From the NCBI RefSeq assembly GCF_051131155.1, contig NZ_CP159508.1, positions 1,550,001 to 1,614,000 of the forward strand: a stretch of DNA of 64,000 bases, given 5' to 3'. The DNA is from Pseudanabaena minima. GTDB taxonomy: Bacteria > Cyanobacteriota > Cyanobacteriia > Pseudanabaenales > Pseudanabaenaceae. This document shows positions 1-8,481 of the stretch, one piece after another (positions within the stretch are counted from its first letter, which is position 1; the number at the start of each line of letters is the position of its first letter). The notes under the pieces are model-generated. The model had not been told where the DNA came from. It saw only the letters and a program-made list of their open reading frames with translations, and ran no database searches. The position numbers were made by a program, and so were the translations under genes.

Positions 1-641
1 GGACTTGTTTTAGAGATTTCTTTCCACTCATTGAGATCCATTCGTCTGACAACAGGCAGAGTTGTGGAGTTAGGCGTAACGATTACTTCTTCACCAGTTA
101 ACAAAATAATTTCTTTCGACTGATTGGCTAGCTTGACTACCACCGTGCCTTCCCAAGAGAAAAACCTAATACCTTTGTTGAGGTCTTTAGGAATTTCGAC
201 ATAGGCTGTTGTCCCTCGAATTGTAGCTGTGGCATAGGCTGTAGATATTTCAGTTGGAACTTTTAAACCTGGTTTTACCCAAGTGAGCATCTCGCCCTCG
301 GTAAGATTAAGTCGATTGTTTGGTTTAATCTGTACAGTTGAGTTACCACCAATCCGCAATCCTACCCCATTATCGAATTCGATTTGAGTTCTTCCTTTTC
401 CTTGTGTCCGCACTTTATCAGCTACATGTAGACCCATTCCAAGATTCGCATCAGTTTCTTTGTTATCTTTCTTTGATATTACTGACACTGGCTTTTCTTC
501 AACCAATGATACTTTCGCGATCGCCTTCTCTTGAATTACTTTAGGCTGAGGCGTAGCAATAGCTGAAGGTGCTGAAGTTGGTTGAGATTTGCAGCTAACT
601 AGCGCGATCGCCACAACAGAAATCAACACAGAAATTTTCAT
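1..641 (-). CDS. FecR-domain lipoprotein, partial (3' end outside the window)
   Basis: The reading frame opens with ATG at 641 and runs off the left edge, so the C-terminus is missing. Residues 1-17 form a lipoprotein signal (MKISVLISVVAIALVSC) with lipobox LVSC, so the mature protein should be lipid-anchored at Cys17. A short low-complexity linker rich in Pro, Ala and Thr follows. From about residue 66 comes a FecR-like beta-rich domain: a stretch around VADKVRTQGKGRTQI, then the marker TATIRGTTAYVE and a WEGTVVV segment. FecR domains occur in regulatory and surface proteins; here there is no anti-sigma helix or sigma factor beside it, so an envelope-exposed or scaffolding role is more likely than iron regulation. 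The specific function is unknown. Confidence 0.75.
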   Translation of the reverse strand, partial: MKISVLISVVAIALVSCKSQPTSAPSAIATPQPKVIQEKAIAKVSLVEEKPVSVISKKDNKETDANLGMGLHVADKVRTQGKGRTQIEFDNGVGLRIGGNSTVQIKPNNRLNLTEGEMLTWVKPGLKVPTEISTAYATATIRGTTAYVEIPKDLNKGIRFFSWEGTVVVKLANQSKEIILLTGEEVIVTPNSTTLPVVRRMDLNEWKEISKTS

Positions 642-745
642 TAAAATATCTTAACCCAAGGTTTACTGTATTCTCACAGATATTGACAGAGTTACGACAA
701 GAAGGTTGCAAGTGAACTTTATATTTAAAGTCAAAATATCTAAGG

Positions 746-922
746 TCAAATCTTTATTTCGATTTTGCCAGAGCCATAGCAAAATGAACAATTTTCTTCG
801 CGTTGAACTTCACCAGAGCAATCTCGGATTGATATATAGCCCTTGCCTTCACAATGGTGACAAGGTTTAGTGGGTTGGAGAGAAGAGCGATCGCTTTCTA
901 ATTTTGGGAAATGATTGTGCAT
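746..922 (-). CDS. Small Cys-rich protein with two DnaJ-type CxxCxGxG motifs
   Basis: A 58-residue protein from ATG 922; a longer reading from TTG 946 adds eight residues and looks less likely. It holds two CxxC-type knuckles, CHHCEGKG and CSFCYGSG, separated by 21 residues. The spacing and Gly pattern match the zinc-binding CxxCxGxG repeats of the DnaJ cysteine-rich region, and such minimal zinc-ribbon proteins are common in cyanobacteria. It has no J domain, so it is not a DnaJ co-chaperone. A zinc-bound adaptor or redox-chaperone role is inference only. The next gene downstream in transcription is the FecR lipoprotein, about 100 bp away on the same strand. Confidence 0.65.
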   Translation of the reverse strand: MHNHFPKLESDRSSLQPTKPCHHCEGKGYISIRDCSGEVQREENCSFCYGSGKIEIKI

Positions 923-957
923 AGTTTTAGCATCATAGCTCAACAAGATAACAGGAA

Positions 958-1317
958 TCAGCGAATATAGTCATATTGTGGTGGCACAGGTCGCACAGAA
1001 ATCTCATCACTCCATTGGAATTGTTCTTTATCTCTATAAGCAACCCAATACACATGATAAATTTCTAACCAATCATCTCGATCGCGTACCCAAGTTTGTA
1101 ATAATGCATCTCCCAGATAATCACCAGAAAAATGCGATCGCATTTTTCCATAGGCTTCATCATCAGCAATAGGTATAGATTGGTCATCTTGCCAATCATA
1201 AAGTCTCGCTTCCTTTTCATCTAGCCATAATAGCCCTGATACAAAAAATACCTCATCGGTTTTCACCTTATACTTTTTGCGCTTAATAAAGTCTCTTACA
1301 GAAAGCGTTATCGTCAC
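958..1317 (-). CDS. Hypothetical protein, 119 aa
   Basis: I do not recognise a family. The frame starts with GTG 1317. The product is soluble, acidic, and rich in Trp, Tyr and Asp, with a WLDEKEARLYDW segment near residue 31 and a Trp-rich stretch WLEIYHVYWVAYRDKEQFQW near residue 83. There is no signal peptide or membrane segment. It lies 35 bp upstream of the small Cys-rich gene on the same strand, so the two may be co-transcribed. Composition and codon use resemble the neighbours, and HIP1-like GATCG sites occur inside, so it does not look foreign. Confidence 0.55.
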   Translation of the reverse strand: MTITLSVRDFIKRKKYKVKTDEVFFVSGLLWLDEKEARLYDWQDDQSIPIADDEAYGKMRSHFSGDYLGDALLQTWVRDRDDWLEIYHVYWVAYRDKEQFQWSDEISVRPVPPQYDYIR

Positions 1318-1356
1318 GGTATTTCACATTCTGATGTAGTTTTTTAATTTATGGAG

Positions 1357-1764
1357 TTAATTCATGAAGTTTTGAGTTTCAGTCTTTGTAGAGTAAGTTT
1401 CCCAAATTAGAGCTATTAAGTACAGCAACCCAAATAATCCTGCCCCGAAAATTAAGCATTTTGAAATTAGTGAGTTAAAAGTATATAGGGGATGATTTTC
1501 GAGAGCTTTATGTAATCCTGCATGAATAATCAAAAATAAGCTAAAGATAATTCTTGTCCATTTCCTAACTTTCAGATTTTCATTAAATCCCAACCAAAAA
1601 ATAATCGTAAATAATGGAACATGGGCAACTACAAAAGTATTTGCTGCAATTTGTTCTGGGAGGTTGTTCAAAATATAGAGAAGATGCCACTCTGACTGAG
1701 TAACAGCATCTAATTCATGGGTAGAGAGCGTTGCTAAGCCTAGATTAAAAAGCAGATTTTTCAT
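1357..1764 (-). CDS. Small four-helix membrane protein with HELDAV...EW motif
   Basis: A 135-residue protein from ATG 1764. An N-terminal HELDAVTQSEW motif at about residues 16-26 precedes three further hydrophobic helices (about 40-60, 68-85 and 101-122). A conserved His-Glu-rich first helix with a later His (HAGLHKAL near 81) recalls small HxxEE-like bacterial membrane families, and I believe it belongs to a DUF6713-type group, but I cannot confirm the family name from memory. A membrane-embedded metal or redox site built from the His and Glu residues is inference. It precedes the hypothetical gene ending at 958 by only 39 bp on the same strand. Confidence 0.6.
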   Translation of the reverse strand: MKNLLFNLGLATLSTHELDAVTQSEWHLLYILNNLPEQIAANTFVVAHVPLFTIIFWLGFNENLKVRKWTRIIFSLFLIIHAGLHKALENHPLYTFNSLISKCLIFGAGLFGLLYLIALIWETYSTKTETQNFMN

Positions 1765-1918
1765 ATTTGAGAACCTTCAAGTTAACTCAATATCATCAAG
1801 CAGTTCCTTACAAAGCTCAATGATATGTGTTGACTTGTTTTCAGTTGTCATTTTATTACAAGCTAAGACGAATTAATATGGATGATACAATGAAAAATGT
1901 ATGTAACTGGAGATAGTC

Positions 1919-2200
1919 ATGGTTCAAGCAACAGAATATCTTTATGTTGTCCGAGATGATGAGATTCTTCACGGAGAACCAATTATTCGAGGTGCTCGTA
2001 CACCCGTTAGAGCAATTGTCGAGACTTGGCGTTTAGGAATTGCACCAGAAGAAATCCCTAAGGGAATGCCTCACCTTACTCTAGGTCAGGTATTTGGAGC
2101 TTTGACTTACTATAGCGATAATAGAGATGAAATCAATCGATATATTGAGCGAAACCGTATCCCTAACGAATTAATTGACCCATTGGTTAGAGATCTGTGA
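1919..2200 (+). CDS. DUF433 antitoxin-like protein
   Basis: A 93-residue DUF433 protein. The family hallmarks are visible: GEPIIRGARTPVRAIVE (about 20-36), an AP(E)EI helix, a helix-turn-helix-like LGQVFGALTYYSDNRDEI (about 55-72) and a charged tail. DUF433 proteins are winged-helix antitoxins usually encoded just upstream of a DUF5615 PIN-like toxin. Here the stop codon TGA (2198-2200) overlaps the GTG start of the next frame by the four bases GTGA, the usual coupled arrangement, but that partner is reduced to a 44-residue remnant. This gene is therefore probably an orphan antitoxin. Confidence 0.85.
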   Translation: MVQATEYLYVVRDDEILHGEPIIRGARTPVRAIVETWRLGIAPEEIPKGMPHLTLGQVFGALTYYSDNRDEINRYIERNRIPNELIDPLVRDL

Positions 2201-2331
2201 GCAACTTATTAATTTGTTTGTATTTTGATTTTGCTGTTCGTCGCTCACCACAGGAGATCGCACGGAGACTAATGGTAATTCTCAATCAAGTTACTTCAGA
2301 AGAGATGCAAAATCAGGTTCGATATATTTGA
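2197..2331 (+). pseudogene. Gutted DUF5615 PIN-like toxin (44-aa remnant)
   Basis: Starting at GTG 2197, inside the stop of the DUF433 gene, the frame reads VSNLLICLYFDFAVRRSPQE and continues to a typical DUF5615 C-terminus ending TSEEMQNQVRYI. Intact DUF5615 toxins are about 110-120 residues: an N-terminal acidic (D/E)-DE motif, a central T-H-D core, then this tail. Here about the first 12 and last 32 residues are joined and the central catalytic part is missing, consistent with an in-frame internal deletion. No nuclease activity is expected. It could still be translated as a short peptide. Confidence 0.65.
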
Positions 2332-2362
2332 TAATTGTTCATTTTAATGTGCTAAAAAAGAA

Positions 2363-3325
2363 CTATTCCAAATCAACTAGACTTAACCTTGAAGTTTGTT
2401 CTTTCCTGCCTAGAGAGACTTCTAGCTTTTTCAAAAGCTCGACAGTTACTTCAGCAAAGGCTTTTGCGCCGCCTGAGTTGGGATTAGATAGAGATGCGGG
2501 GATGAAATTATCTACAGCTTTGGCAATATTTACATCATTGGGAATTTTAGTTTTAAAAATCTTGGCAGTACTAAAGTCCGCCGCTACGCGATCCATTACT
2601 TTTTGGTAATATCTGCTCAGGGTAAAGCCAGCCGACATGCTGAAGACAATTCCTAAAAGTTGGATATTAACCGAATTGTCTTCTCGATAGACTTCACGTA
2701 GTCGCTCAATACGTCTTTCCAATAGCTGAATCCCGACTACAGACAGAGGCTCAGGTCTTGCAGGCATTAGGTAAAAATCACTTGCCACAATACTACTGCG
2801 CGTAATTAAGTTATATCCAGGGGCACAATCTAGAATGATGAAATCATAACTTTTCAGAGCAGGAGCAAGAATTCCTTTAATTAAGGTTTGCTCGAACTTA
2901 CTCCAAGTTTGCTGAAAGGTCTGCTTTTCTTCATATAGGAGCGATCTGTTATAGAGCATTTCTGATACGAGAAACTCATCGTATAGATCGATATCGCCAA
3001 CTAAGAGATCTAAGCCTTGTACTTTGCAGACATGGGGAATTACAAGATCTTTGATTTGGTAGACTTTTTCTTCTGGATCATTAATCTGAACACCATAACG
3101 CGCGATCGCCTGACTAACTAAATTTCGCAATGTGCGATTTTCTTTACGGCATTTAGCAAACTCGGCTGGTGAAATCATGCTGAGCGTAGCGCTGATTTGG
3201 GTATCTAAATCGACAACTAAAACCTTTTTGCGGTGGATTTTCGCCAAGCAGGTGGCAATATTGACAGTCAAGGTGGTTTTACCGACTCCACCTTTCATAT
3301 TTACTGTTGCTATTACTTTTCCCAT
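2363..3325 (-). CDS. ParA/MinD-family ATPase
   Basis: A deviant Walker A motif, KGGVGKTT (about residues 11-18 from ATG 3325), opens the protein, followed by Walker A' VVDLDTQISAT and Walker B-like FIILDCAPG near residue 165. These define the ParA/Soj family of dimerising ATPases that position DNA or cargo. A GTG six codons upstream (3343) could extend the start; ATG 3325 begins right before the family's first strand. No parB gene or parS-like repeat is adjacent, so this is an orphan ParA, possibly for a non-chromosomal cargo or a relic of a mobile element. About 320 residues, somewhat longer than a minimal Soj. Confidence 0.88.
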   Translation of the reverse strand: MGKVIATVNMKGGVGKTTLTVNIATCLAKIHRKKVLVVDLDTQISATLSMISPAEFAKCRKENRTLRNLVSQAIARYGVQINDPEEKVYQIKDLVIPHVCKVQGLDLLVGDIDLYDEFLVSEMLYNRSLLYEEKQTFQQTWSKFEQTLIKGILAPALKSYDFIILDCAPGYNLITRSSIVASDFYLMPARPEPLSVVGIQLLERRIERLREVYREDNSVNIQLLGIVFSMSAGFTLSRYYQKVMDRVAADFSTAKIFKTKIPNDVNIAKAVDNFIPASLSNPNSGGAKAFAEVTVELLKKLEVSLGRKEQTSRLSLVDLE

Positions 3326-3343
3326 TACTTTCAATATCCACAC

Positions 3344-3536
3344 AAATATAGTTTTAAAGAGTTTTAAAGTGAGGCTGTCTGAGCCTAAAACCTGAGCCTA
3401 GACTATATAAGCCTTTACTCTTCAATCATTTTAAGTGAATTAACAATACACTATTAGACCGCCAAGTAATCGGTAAAAAATCATCACTATATCTAGATTT
3501 ATTCCCAGAGTTGCCTCTATTTGTTTTCTAGTAGTT
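3344..3536. other. Intergenic region without a recognised feature
   Basis: About 190 bp between two minus-strand genes. It is AT-rich and should contain the parA promoter, but I see no clear hairpin, dyad or convincing -35/-10 pair. Confidence 0.3.
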
Positions 3537-4091
3537 CTAGTTTAAATTTGGGTTAACCACCTGTCCTCTAGTAGGGTCAGGAATAAATAAGCCTAACCGT
3601 AGCGATCGCAATACTACTTCCCAGACTTGGCGCATCTGTTCTTCGCCCTCTGTCCAATAGTCAAAAGTGAAGAGGACTTGGACATTGCCACCAATACCAA
3701 TCAGAATGCGAGAGGTAGCTTCCCGCTTTTCGGTTGCATCAATGTAGCGCAAATCTGTCCATACGAGCTTCATGCCATCTCGGTTAGCGCTAGTGATTTT
3801 ACCTTTAGCAAGAATTTCGCGATCGTCATCATCAAGGATTTGTTGTAGAGCTTTTTTGAGGGGAAATGTGTTCCAATCGTGAGGAGGTAAGCGATTAAAG
3901 GACATTTCTAATGCGCCAGTATCGTCGGTTGGCTCAAAGTCATGGAAGCTAACGGACTTTTCTTTAAACTTGACAATCCAATCCTTGGGAAAATCAAATC
4001 TCACCGCTCCACGATCAGCAACAAAGATTTTGTATCCTTCTTCTGACTCCCAGCTATGATCGCTGCGTAAAGTTAAGTCTTTTTTTCTCAT
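3537..4091 (-). CDS. Hypothetical protein with PsbP/DUF1795-like fold signature
   Basis: A 184-residue soluble protein from ATG 4091. It contains a VRFDFPKDWIV segment (about 30-40), a pattern typical of the beta-sheet PsbP/DUF1795 (YjbL-like) fold, followed later by ATSRILIGIGGNVQVLFTFDYW and an amphipathic helix EEQMRQVWEVVLRSLRL. No signal peptide is present, so unlike luminal PsbP it should be cytoplasmic. The fold assignment rests on pattern memory and is moderate at best; function unknown. The next gene upstream (4143-4814) is on the same strand 50 bp away, separated by a short hairpin (gaggaggac / cctcctc, 4107-4135). Confidence 0.5.
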   Translation of the reverse strand: MRKKDLTLRSDHSWESEEGYKIFVADRGAVRFDFPKDWIVKFKEKSVSFHDFEPTDDTGALEMSFNRLPPHDWNTFPLKKALQQILDDDDREILAKGKITSANRDGMKLVWTDLRYIDATEKREATSRILIGIGGNVQVLFTFDYWTEGEEQMRQVWEVVLRSLRLGLFIPDPTRGQVVNPNLN

Positions 4092-4142
4092 GTTTTTTCA
4101 TAAAAGTAGAGGAGGACGCTTTGCATCCTCCTCTACTTTATT

Positions 4143-4814
4143 TTATTTTTGGGAGAATGCGGGTAAAACAAAGGCGATCGCAATACCACCAATAACTAAA
4201 ATCTCAAAGATAAGTAGAATCGTGCTAGAGGGTTTGATTTGAAATCCTTTAAACCAAGAATTTGGCATGTCTTCAGCACGTACTTTCCAATTGTAGATAG
4301 ATAGCAAGAGAGGGAATCCACCCACCTTAGCACTCATCAATAGATGCATTGCTATACCAACAATCATTAATACCCATGAAATCAAATGTCCGATATACCA
4401 AGCATGGTTCAATTCGTCATTAGGTAGCCAAGCCTCTTGCATCATTCGACCTGTAATCACCGCAAAGGTCGCAGATAGAAGAATCAGAGTATTGGTGAGA
4501 CGCTGTAGAGATATCCACCAAACTGGTTTACCCACTTCTGCAAGCTGTTTAAATGATTGGGCTTGAACTAAGCGTCGTGAGCCTAGATGGAAGCAATATA
4601 TAGCAAAAATTGGTAAGAGAATTAAAAATGTTAAAGCGATCGTGCCGTGAATCCCTTGGGTATTGGGAACTATCGGTAAATTCAGAGTCCCAAACCGCTT
4701 GTCGTATCGGTCATAGACCATAAAGCCTGTAACTAGGGCAGCAAAGACTAAGATGGCGATCGCACTATGCAATAACCGCAAAAGAACGGGCTGGTATGGG
4801 GCGGTACGCGACAT
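4143..4814 (-). CDS. Cytochrome b561/b6-domain membrane protein
   Basis: A 223-residue protein with four main membrane helices plus a C-terminal fifth (about 12-30, 55-75, 105-123, 139-160, 198-216). Histidines suited to haem ligation sit in the helices: His16 in LLRLLHSAIA, His54 in QGIHGTIAL, His143 in WYIGHLISW and His157 in IAMHLLMS. This is the layout of the diheme b561 / formate-dehydrogenase-gamma-like family that moves electrons across membranes. No partner dehydrogenase gene is adjacent. It is divergent from a small membrane gene at 4859 with only 44 bp between the two starts, so the promoters must overlap. Confidence 0.7.
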   Translation of the reverse strand: MSRTAPYQPVLLRLLHSAIAILVFAALVTGFMVYDRYDKRFGTLNLPIVPNTQGIHGTIALTFLILLPIFAIYCFHLGSRRLVQAQSFKQLAEVGKPVWWISLQRLTNTLILLSATFAVITGRMMQEAWLPNDELNHAWYIGHLISWVLMIVGIAMHLLMSAKVGGFPLLLSIYNWKVRAEDMPNSWFKGFQIKPSSTILLIFEILVIGGIAIAFVLPAFSQK

Positions 4815-4858
4815 AAACTTTTTGTTATGATTATGTGTGAATTACAGATAAAGCAAGA

Positions 4859-5110
4859 ATGAATAAAAGCCTAACAAGCAAAATTTTAGCTATTGGTTTT
4901 ACTCATCTTGTATTTAATATTACGATGAGTTTTGCTAGCGGTGCTGTTGGTAGTGGTTCATCCATTGCTCAATCTCTAAAATGGCTAAGTTTTGGTAGTG
5001 GTGAGCAATATGGAGTAATCACACTGATCTGTATTGCATTTGTAACAGACTCATTTTTAAAGGTGCGATCGCCTACAAAGTTTTTAGCAGTAAGTCATGA
5101 TACAACATGA
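4859..5110 (+). CDS. Small hypothetical membrane protein coupled to the recombinase gene
   Basis: An 83-residue protein with two hydrophobic segments (about 8-28 and 50-68) and a Ser/Gly-rich connector. I recognise no family. Its stop overlaps the start of the tyrosine recombinase at 5107 by ATGA, so the two genes are probably translationally coupled. A membrane peptide joined to a recombinase suggests they came in together, but no attachment-site repeats are visible at the edges. Confidence 0.5.
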   Translation: MNKSLTSKILAIGFTHLVFNITMSFASGAVGSGSSIAQSLKWLSFGSGEQYGVITLICIAFVTDSFLKVRSPTKFLAVSHDTT

Positions 5111-6633
5111 TAGATAACCTAGAGCGAATTCTCATGGCTTGCGATCGCCACACATTGGCAGGTCAACGTGATTATGCAATTTTGCAATTATTGATCGAGA
5201 ATTCGTTAAAACGACAACAGATAGCAGCAATTAGTATTAAGGATTTTGATTGTCAAGGGCGATCGCTTCAGGTGCAACGGCGCTATAAACGTCAAGGTGA
5301 ACAAAATCAGTCGGAAATTATTAGTCTCAGTTTAGACACAGCCAACGCATTACAAGACTGGCTGAATTTGATTCATCTTGAAACTGAGAATGAAGAAGAT
5401 GCTCAAGCTCCACTATTTATATCTCTGGATCGTGCGAGTTATGGTCATAGACTGACAGGAACTGCCATCTATGGCATTGTCAAACGTGCCGCAGCTAATG
5501 CAGGGCTGAGCGACGCGATCGCCCCCGAACAATTGAGATTTAGCCAAGCAAAATATGCCTTAAATCAAGACTTCGAGACACCGAATAAGACTATAGTTGC
5601 GACAAATGAGACCCAATTAAGACTAAGCAATGTATTAAATTTAGAATACGAGAACCAAAATAGGACTCATTCAGATACTGATGAGACTCAAATAAGCAGA
5701 GTTCCTTATGGTCTGACGGCATTTAATCCAGACCTTCTCACTTCTCTACTAGCCGACAAGCGAAGTCTTAATACTAGACGCGCCTATGAGAAGGATTTGC
5801 GTTACTTTTTTCTTGCTGCCTATGGACAAAAGCCGACAGAGCCAGTGATTGCCCAGTTTTTGCAGTTAAATCGCTTTGAAGCGATCGCGATCGTGTTGCG
5901 ATACAAGTCCGACTTAATAGCTCAAGGCTTAAAGGAATCGACAATTAACCGTCGTCTATCTGCTCTCAAATCCTTGGTAAATTTCGCCACCAAGTTAGGG
6001 AAATGCAATTGGAATCTCGATGATATCCAAACTGAGACAGTGCAAACCTATCGCGATACGACTGGAATCAAGCCCGATGGAATTCGTACAATGCTGTTAC
6101 GAATAGATAGAACTACGATCAAAGGCATACGTGATTTTGCAATTTTGCGACTACTTTGGGACAATGCCCTGCGTCGCAATGAAGTCGTTAGCGCGAATAT
6201 CGGTGATTTTAACTATGAAGCGCGATCGCTCCAGATTTTAGGTAAGGGACGTGGCTCTCAAAAGAGTCTCATTAGTCTTAGTATGGGAACAGCGAACGCA
6301 ATTCAAGACTGGTTATCTCAACTTAAGACAAAAAATAGCGATCGCCCTTTATTCCAATCACTCGATCCCGTTAATCACGGGCATCGACTGACTGGCACAG
6401 CGATTTACCAAATTGTTGATCAACTTGCCCGAGACTCAGGCATTACCAAAAAAATGTCTCCCCACCGTATTCGACATTCTGCAATTACCGCCGCCCTTGA
6501 TGCAACTAATGGCAATGTGCGTAAAGTTCAGAAGCTATCCCGACACAAAAAACTGGATACCCTCATGCTCTACGACGATAATCGTACCAATATGCAAGGT
6601 GAAGTATCGAGTTTGTTAGGTGATTTGATCTAG
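5107..6633 (+). CDS. Tyrosine recombinase with an extra degenerate catalytic domain at the N-terminus
   Basis: 508 residues, against about 300 for a XerC/D-like enzyme. Residues 206-305 form the SAM-like core-binding domain and 310-508 a complete catalytic domain: Arg in LRRNEV (356-357), Lys in the beta-hairpin near 380-387, HRIR (His453, Arg456), His480 and the nucleophile Tyr489. Residues 1-153 are a second, diverged copy of the same catalytic domain: LKRQQI replaces LRRNEV, the shared HRLTGTAIY block aligns exactly (114-122 with 426-434), and the HxxR box is replaced by EQLR. The copy stops before any His or Tyr equivalent. A polar linker (154-200) joins the halves. The N-terminal copy cannot cut DNA; it may bind DNA or mediate assembly. 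Coupled to the upstream small gene by ATGA. Confidence 0.88.
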   Translation: MIDNLERILMACDRHTLAGQRDYAILQLLIENSLKRQQIAAISIKDFDCQGRSLQVQRRYKRQGEQNQSEIISLSLDTANALQDWLNLIHLETENEEDAQAPLFISLDRASYGHRLTGTAIYGIVKRAAANAGLSDAIAPEQLRFSQAKYALNQDFETPNKTIVATNETQLRLSNVLNLEYENQNRTHSDTDETQISRVPYGLTAFNPDLLTSLLADKRSLNTRRAYEKDLRYFFLAAYGQKPTEPVIAQFLQLNRFEAIAIVLRYKSDLIAQGLKESTINRRLSALKSLVNFATKLGKCNWNLDDIQTETVQTYRDTTGIKPDGIRTMLLRIDRTTIKGIRDFAILRLLWDNALRRNEVVSANIGDFNYEARSLQILGKGRGSQKSLISLSMGTANAIQDWLSQLKTKNSDRPLFQSLDPVNHGHRLTGTAIYQIVDQLARDSGITKKMSPHRIRHSAITAALDATNGNVRKVQKLSRHKKLDTLMLYDDNRTNMQGEVSSLLGDLI

Positions 6634-6660
6634 CCTAAGTTACTAGGCGCAATTAAATAT

Positions 6661-6720
6661 AAAACCCAAAAACCTGTGGCGCACGCGCAGCGTGCGCCAC
6701 AGGTTTTGAATCTGGTTTTT
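6661..6720. repeat. Long hairpin repeat after the recombinase gene
   Basis: A near-perfect inverted repeat with arms AACCTGTGGCGCACGC and GCGTGCGCCACAGGTT, flanked by AAAACCC/GGTTTTT. It belongs to the window's class of G+C-tipped palindromes and could also end recombinase transcripts. There is no long U-tract. Confidence 0.7.
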
Positions 6721-6816
6721 AATCCAGCTACCTAGGGTTTGTATTAAGGCTATCTGTATCAACTCCCAAAAACAAAGTAATATTACTTACGGTCTTCGTC
6801 TAGAGATGTATAAAAT

Positions 6817-7761
6817 ATGATGCGAATACTGGCCTTGGTTCCTGGTGGAACTGGCGATCAGTTACTATTTTTCCCGACACTGGATACACTCAAACAACAG
6901 TATCCCAATGCCGAGATTGATGTGGTAGTCGAGCCACGTGCAATGGCAGCTTATCGCGTTTGCCAATCTGTGAACCGAGTCCTCAAGTTTGATTTCAAAG
7001 ATCGCAACTCTTTGGCTGATTTTGGTAACTTGCTTGGGACAATCCGCGATCGCGAATATGATGCCGCGATCATTACTCAGCCTAGTTTCTCAGTTAATAT
7101 CTTGTTATGGTTAAGCGGTATTCCCAAGCGAATATCTTTTGCAGGACAGGGTGACTTTTTGCTAACGGATATTATTACTGCCGATCCTGAAGAATATGCC
7201 GCAGTCCAAAAGCATAACTTGCTAATGGCAATCAATATCCAGAAGCTTTGTCCACCCATTAAGGTCACTCTGCCGAAAAATGATTTGGATTGGGCAGCTA
7301 GCGAGCAAAAGCGTCTTGGCATTCAAAAAAGTGGTTTTATTTTGCTGAATTGTGGTGCTTATGCCAATTATCCTGCGGATAGTTGGGCAACGATCGCGCT
7401 CGATATGCAAGCAAAACTACCTAACTTACCAATTGTGGCGATCGATAGCGTTAATAATGCCGATTTATTGAAAAATTTAACCGCTAAAGTTCCTAATCTC
7501 TTAATTACGAGTCCGACCGATATCGGCAAGCTCACCGCTTTTATTGCTGCTGCAAATCTATTTATTTGTGCTGAAGGTGATGCTATGCAACTAGGAGTTG
7601 CAGTTGGCACGGCTTTAGTTGCCATTTTAGGAGCAAATACGCCTGCTGGCTCATTACTGCCGATCGCCGAAAAGCGCATCAAATACGTGCAAGCGATCGC
7701 AGGTAAGCCACTCAAGGAAATCTCACCACAAACAGTCCTAGCCAAAATTTGGGAAGGCTGA
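6817..7761 (+). CDS. Glycosyltransferase family 9 (heptosyltransferase-like)
   Basis: 314 residues with two Rossmann halves as in GT9/GT-B enzymes. The N-terminus MRILALVPGGTGDQLLFFP carries the family's start-loop (usually GxxGDxL, here GGTGDQLL), and the C-terminal half has the nucleotide-sugar pocket region FICAEGDAMQLGVAVGTALVAILGA, where GT9 proteins place a D(S/T)GxxH-like motif; here the motif is AEGDAMQLG. GT9 enzymes add heptose or related sugars to lipopolysaccharide; cyanobacteria often have several for O-antigen or glycan work. The altered donor-site motif means the sugar is unpredictable. It converges on the pentapeptide gene at 7801 with a shared terminator between. Confidence 0.8.
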   Translation: MMRILALVPGGTGDQLLFFPTLDTLKQQYPNAEIDVVVEPRAMAAYRVCQSVNRVLKFDFKDRNSLADFGNLLGTIRDREYDAAIITQPSFSVNILLWLSGIPKRISFAGQGDFLLTDIITADPEEYAAVQKHNLLMAINIQKLCPPIKVTLPKNDLDWAASEQKRLGIQKSGFILLNCGAYANYPADSWATIALDMQAKLPNLPIVAIDSVNNADLLKNLTAKVPNLLITSPTDIGKLTAFIAAANLFICAEGDAMQLGVAVGTALVAILGANTPAGSLLPIAEKRIKYVQAIAGKPLKEISPQTVLAKIWEG

Positions 7762-7767
7762 TTCATC

Positions 7768-7798
7768 AAAAAAGGCTCGCGTTGCGAGCCTTTTTTGA
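7768..7798. terminator. Bidirectional rho-independent terminator
   Basis: AAAAAAGGCTCGC, a loop, then GCGAGCCTTTTTT: a 7-bp G+C-rich stem flanked by an A-run and a T-run. It lies between the convergent GT9 and pentapeptide genes and can serve both strands. Confidence 0.85.
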
Positions 7799-7800
7799 TT

Positions 7801-8481
7801 TTAACGTTTGACATTTTCTAAGAGTGCGCCATCAAGTTTAGCGGCATGAAGATCGGTATGTCTGAGATCGGCTTCTTTTAGTCTTGAGCCATTGAAGTCA
7901 GTTTTTCGCAAAACTGAACCACTGAGATTTGCCTTAGTTAAATTTGCTCCGCTTAAGATCGCCCCACTTAACTCAGTTTCGCACAACGAAGCATTACTCA
8001 AATTTGCACCATTGAGATTTGCACCACTCAGATTCGCATCACTTAGATCGGCATTAGTTAAATCTGCACCACTCAAATTTACTCCCATCAAATTAGCATT
8101 GCGTAATACTGCCCCACTCAGGTTTGCGCCACTCAGATTGGCTAGGCTAAGGTTGACAGCACTAAGATTTGCCAAACTTAAGTTTGTGCCACTAAGATTA
8201 GTCATACATAGTGTGACATCTTGGAATGTTGCTAAACTAAGATTTGCTCCACTGAGATTTGCTAATGTCAGATTTGCTTCCCGCAAATTCGCCCCGATCA
8301 AATTCGCTCCCCCTAAATTTGCCAAACTCAAATCAGCACCGCTAAAGTCAGCTTTACTAACTTCAGAATAGGCAAGATTTGCTTCAATAAGATCGATTTG
8401 GGTACGGTATTCTTGCGATCGCCAGAAATTCCAACTACTTACCCCTTTTTGCAGTTGCATTAGATGTTCTTTATTTGCCAC
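7801..8481 (-). CDS. Pentapeptide-repeat protein
   Basis: 226 residues, read from GTG 8481 (an in-frame ATG is at 8460). From about residue 36 to the end the protein is an almost unbroken run of A(N/D)LxX pentapeptides such as ANLSG, ANLRE and ADLTN, which build a right-handed quadrilateral beta-helix. About 35 units are visible with no catalytic domain. Such proteins are very frequent in cyanobacteria; a few mimic DNA and protect gyrase, but most are uncharacterised. The DNA repeat leaves a long antisense frame that is only a by-product. Confidence 0.88.
   Translation of the reverse strand: MANKEHLMQLQKGVSSWNFWRSQEYRTQIDLIEANLAYSEVSKADFSGADLSLANLGGANLIGANLREANLTLANLSGANLSLATFQDVTLCMTNLSGTNLSLANLSAVNLSLANLSGANLSGAVLRNANLMGVNLSGADLTNADLSDANLSGANLNGANLSNASLCETELSGAILSGANLTKANLSGSVLRKTDFNGSRLKEADLRHTDLHAAKLDGALLENVKR

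Noticed and set aside
7892..8371. A 159-codon frame antisense to the pentapeptide gene
   Set aside because: The repetitive LRFAPLRFA-type product is the predictable mirror of pentapeptide codons, not an independent gene.
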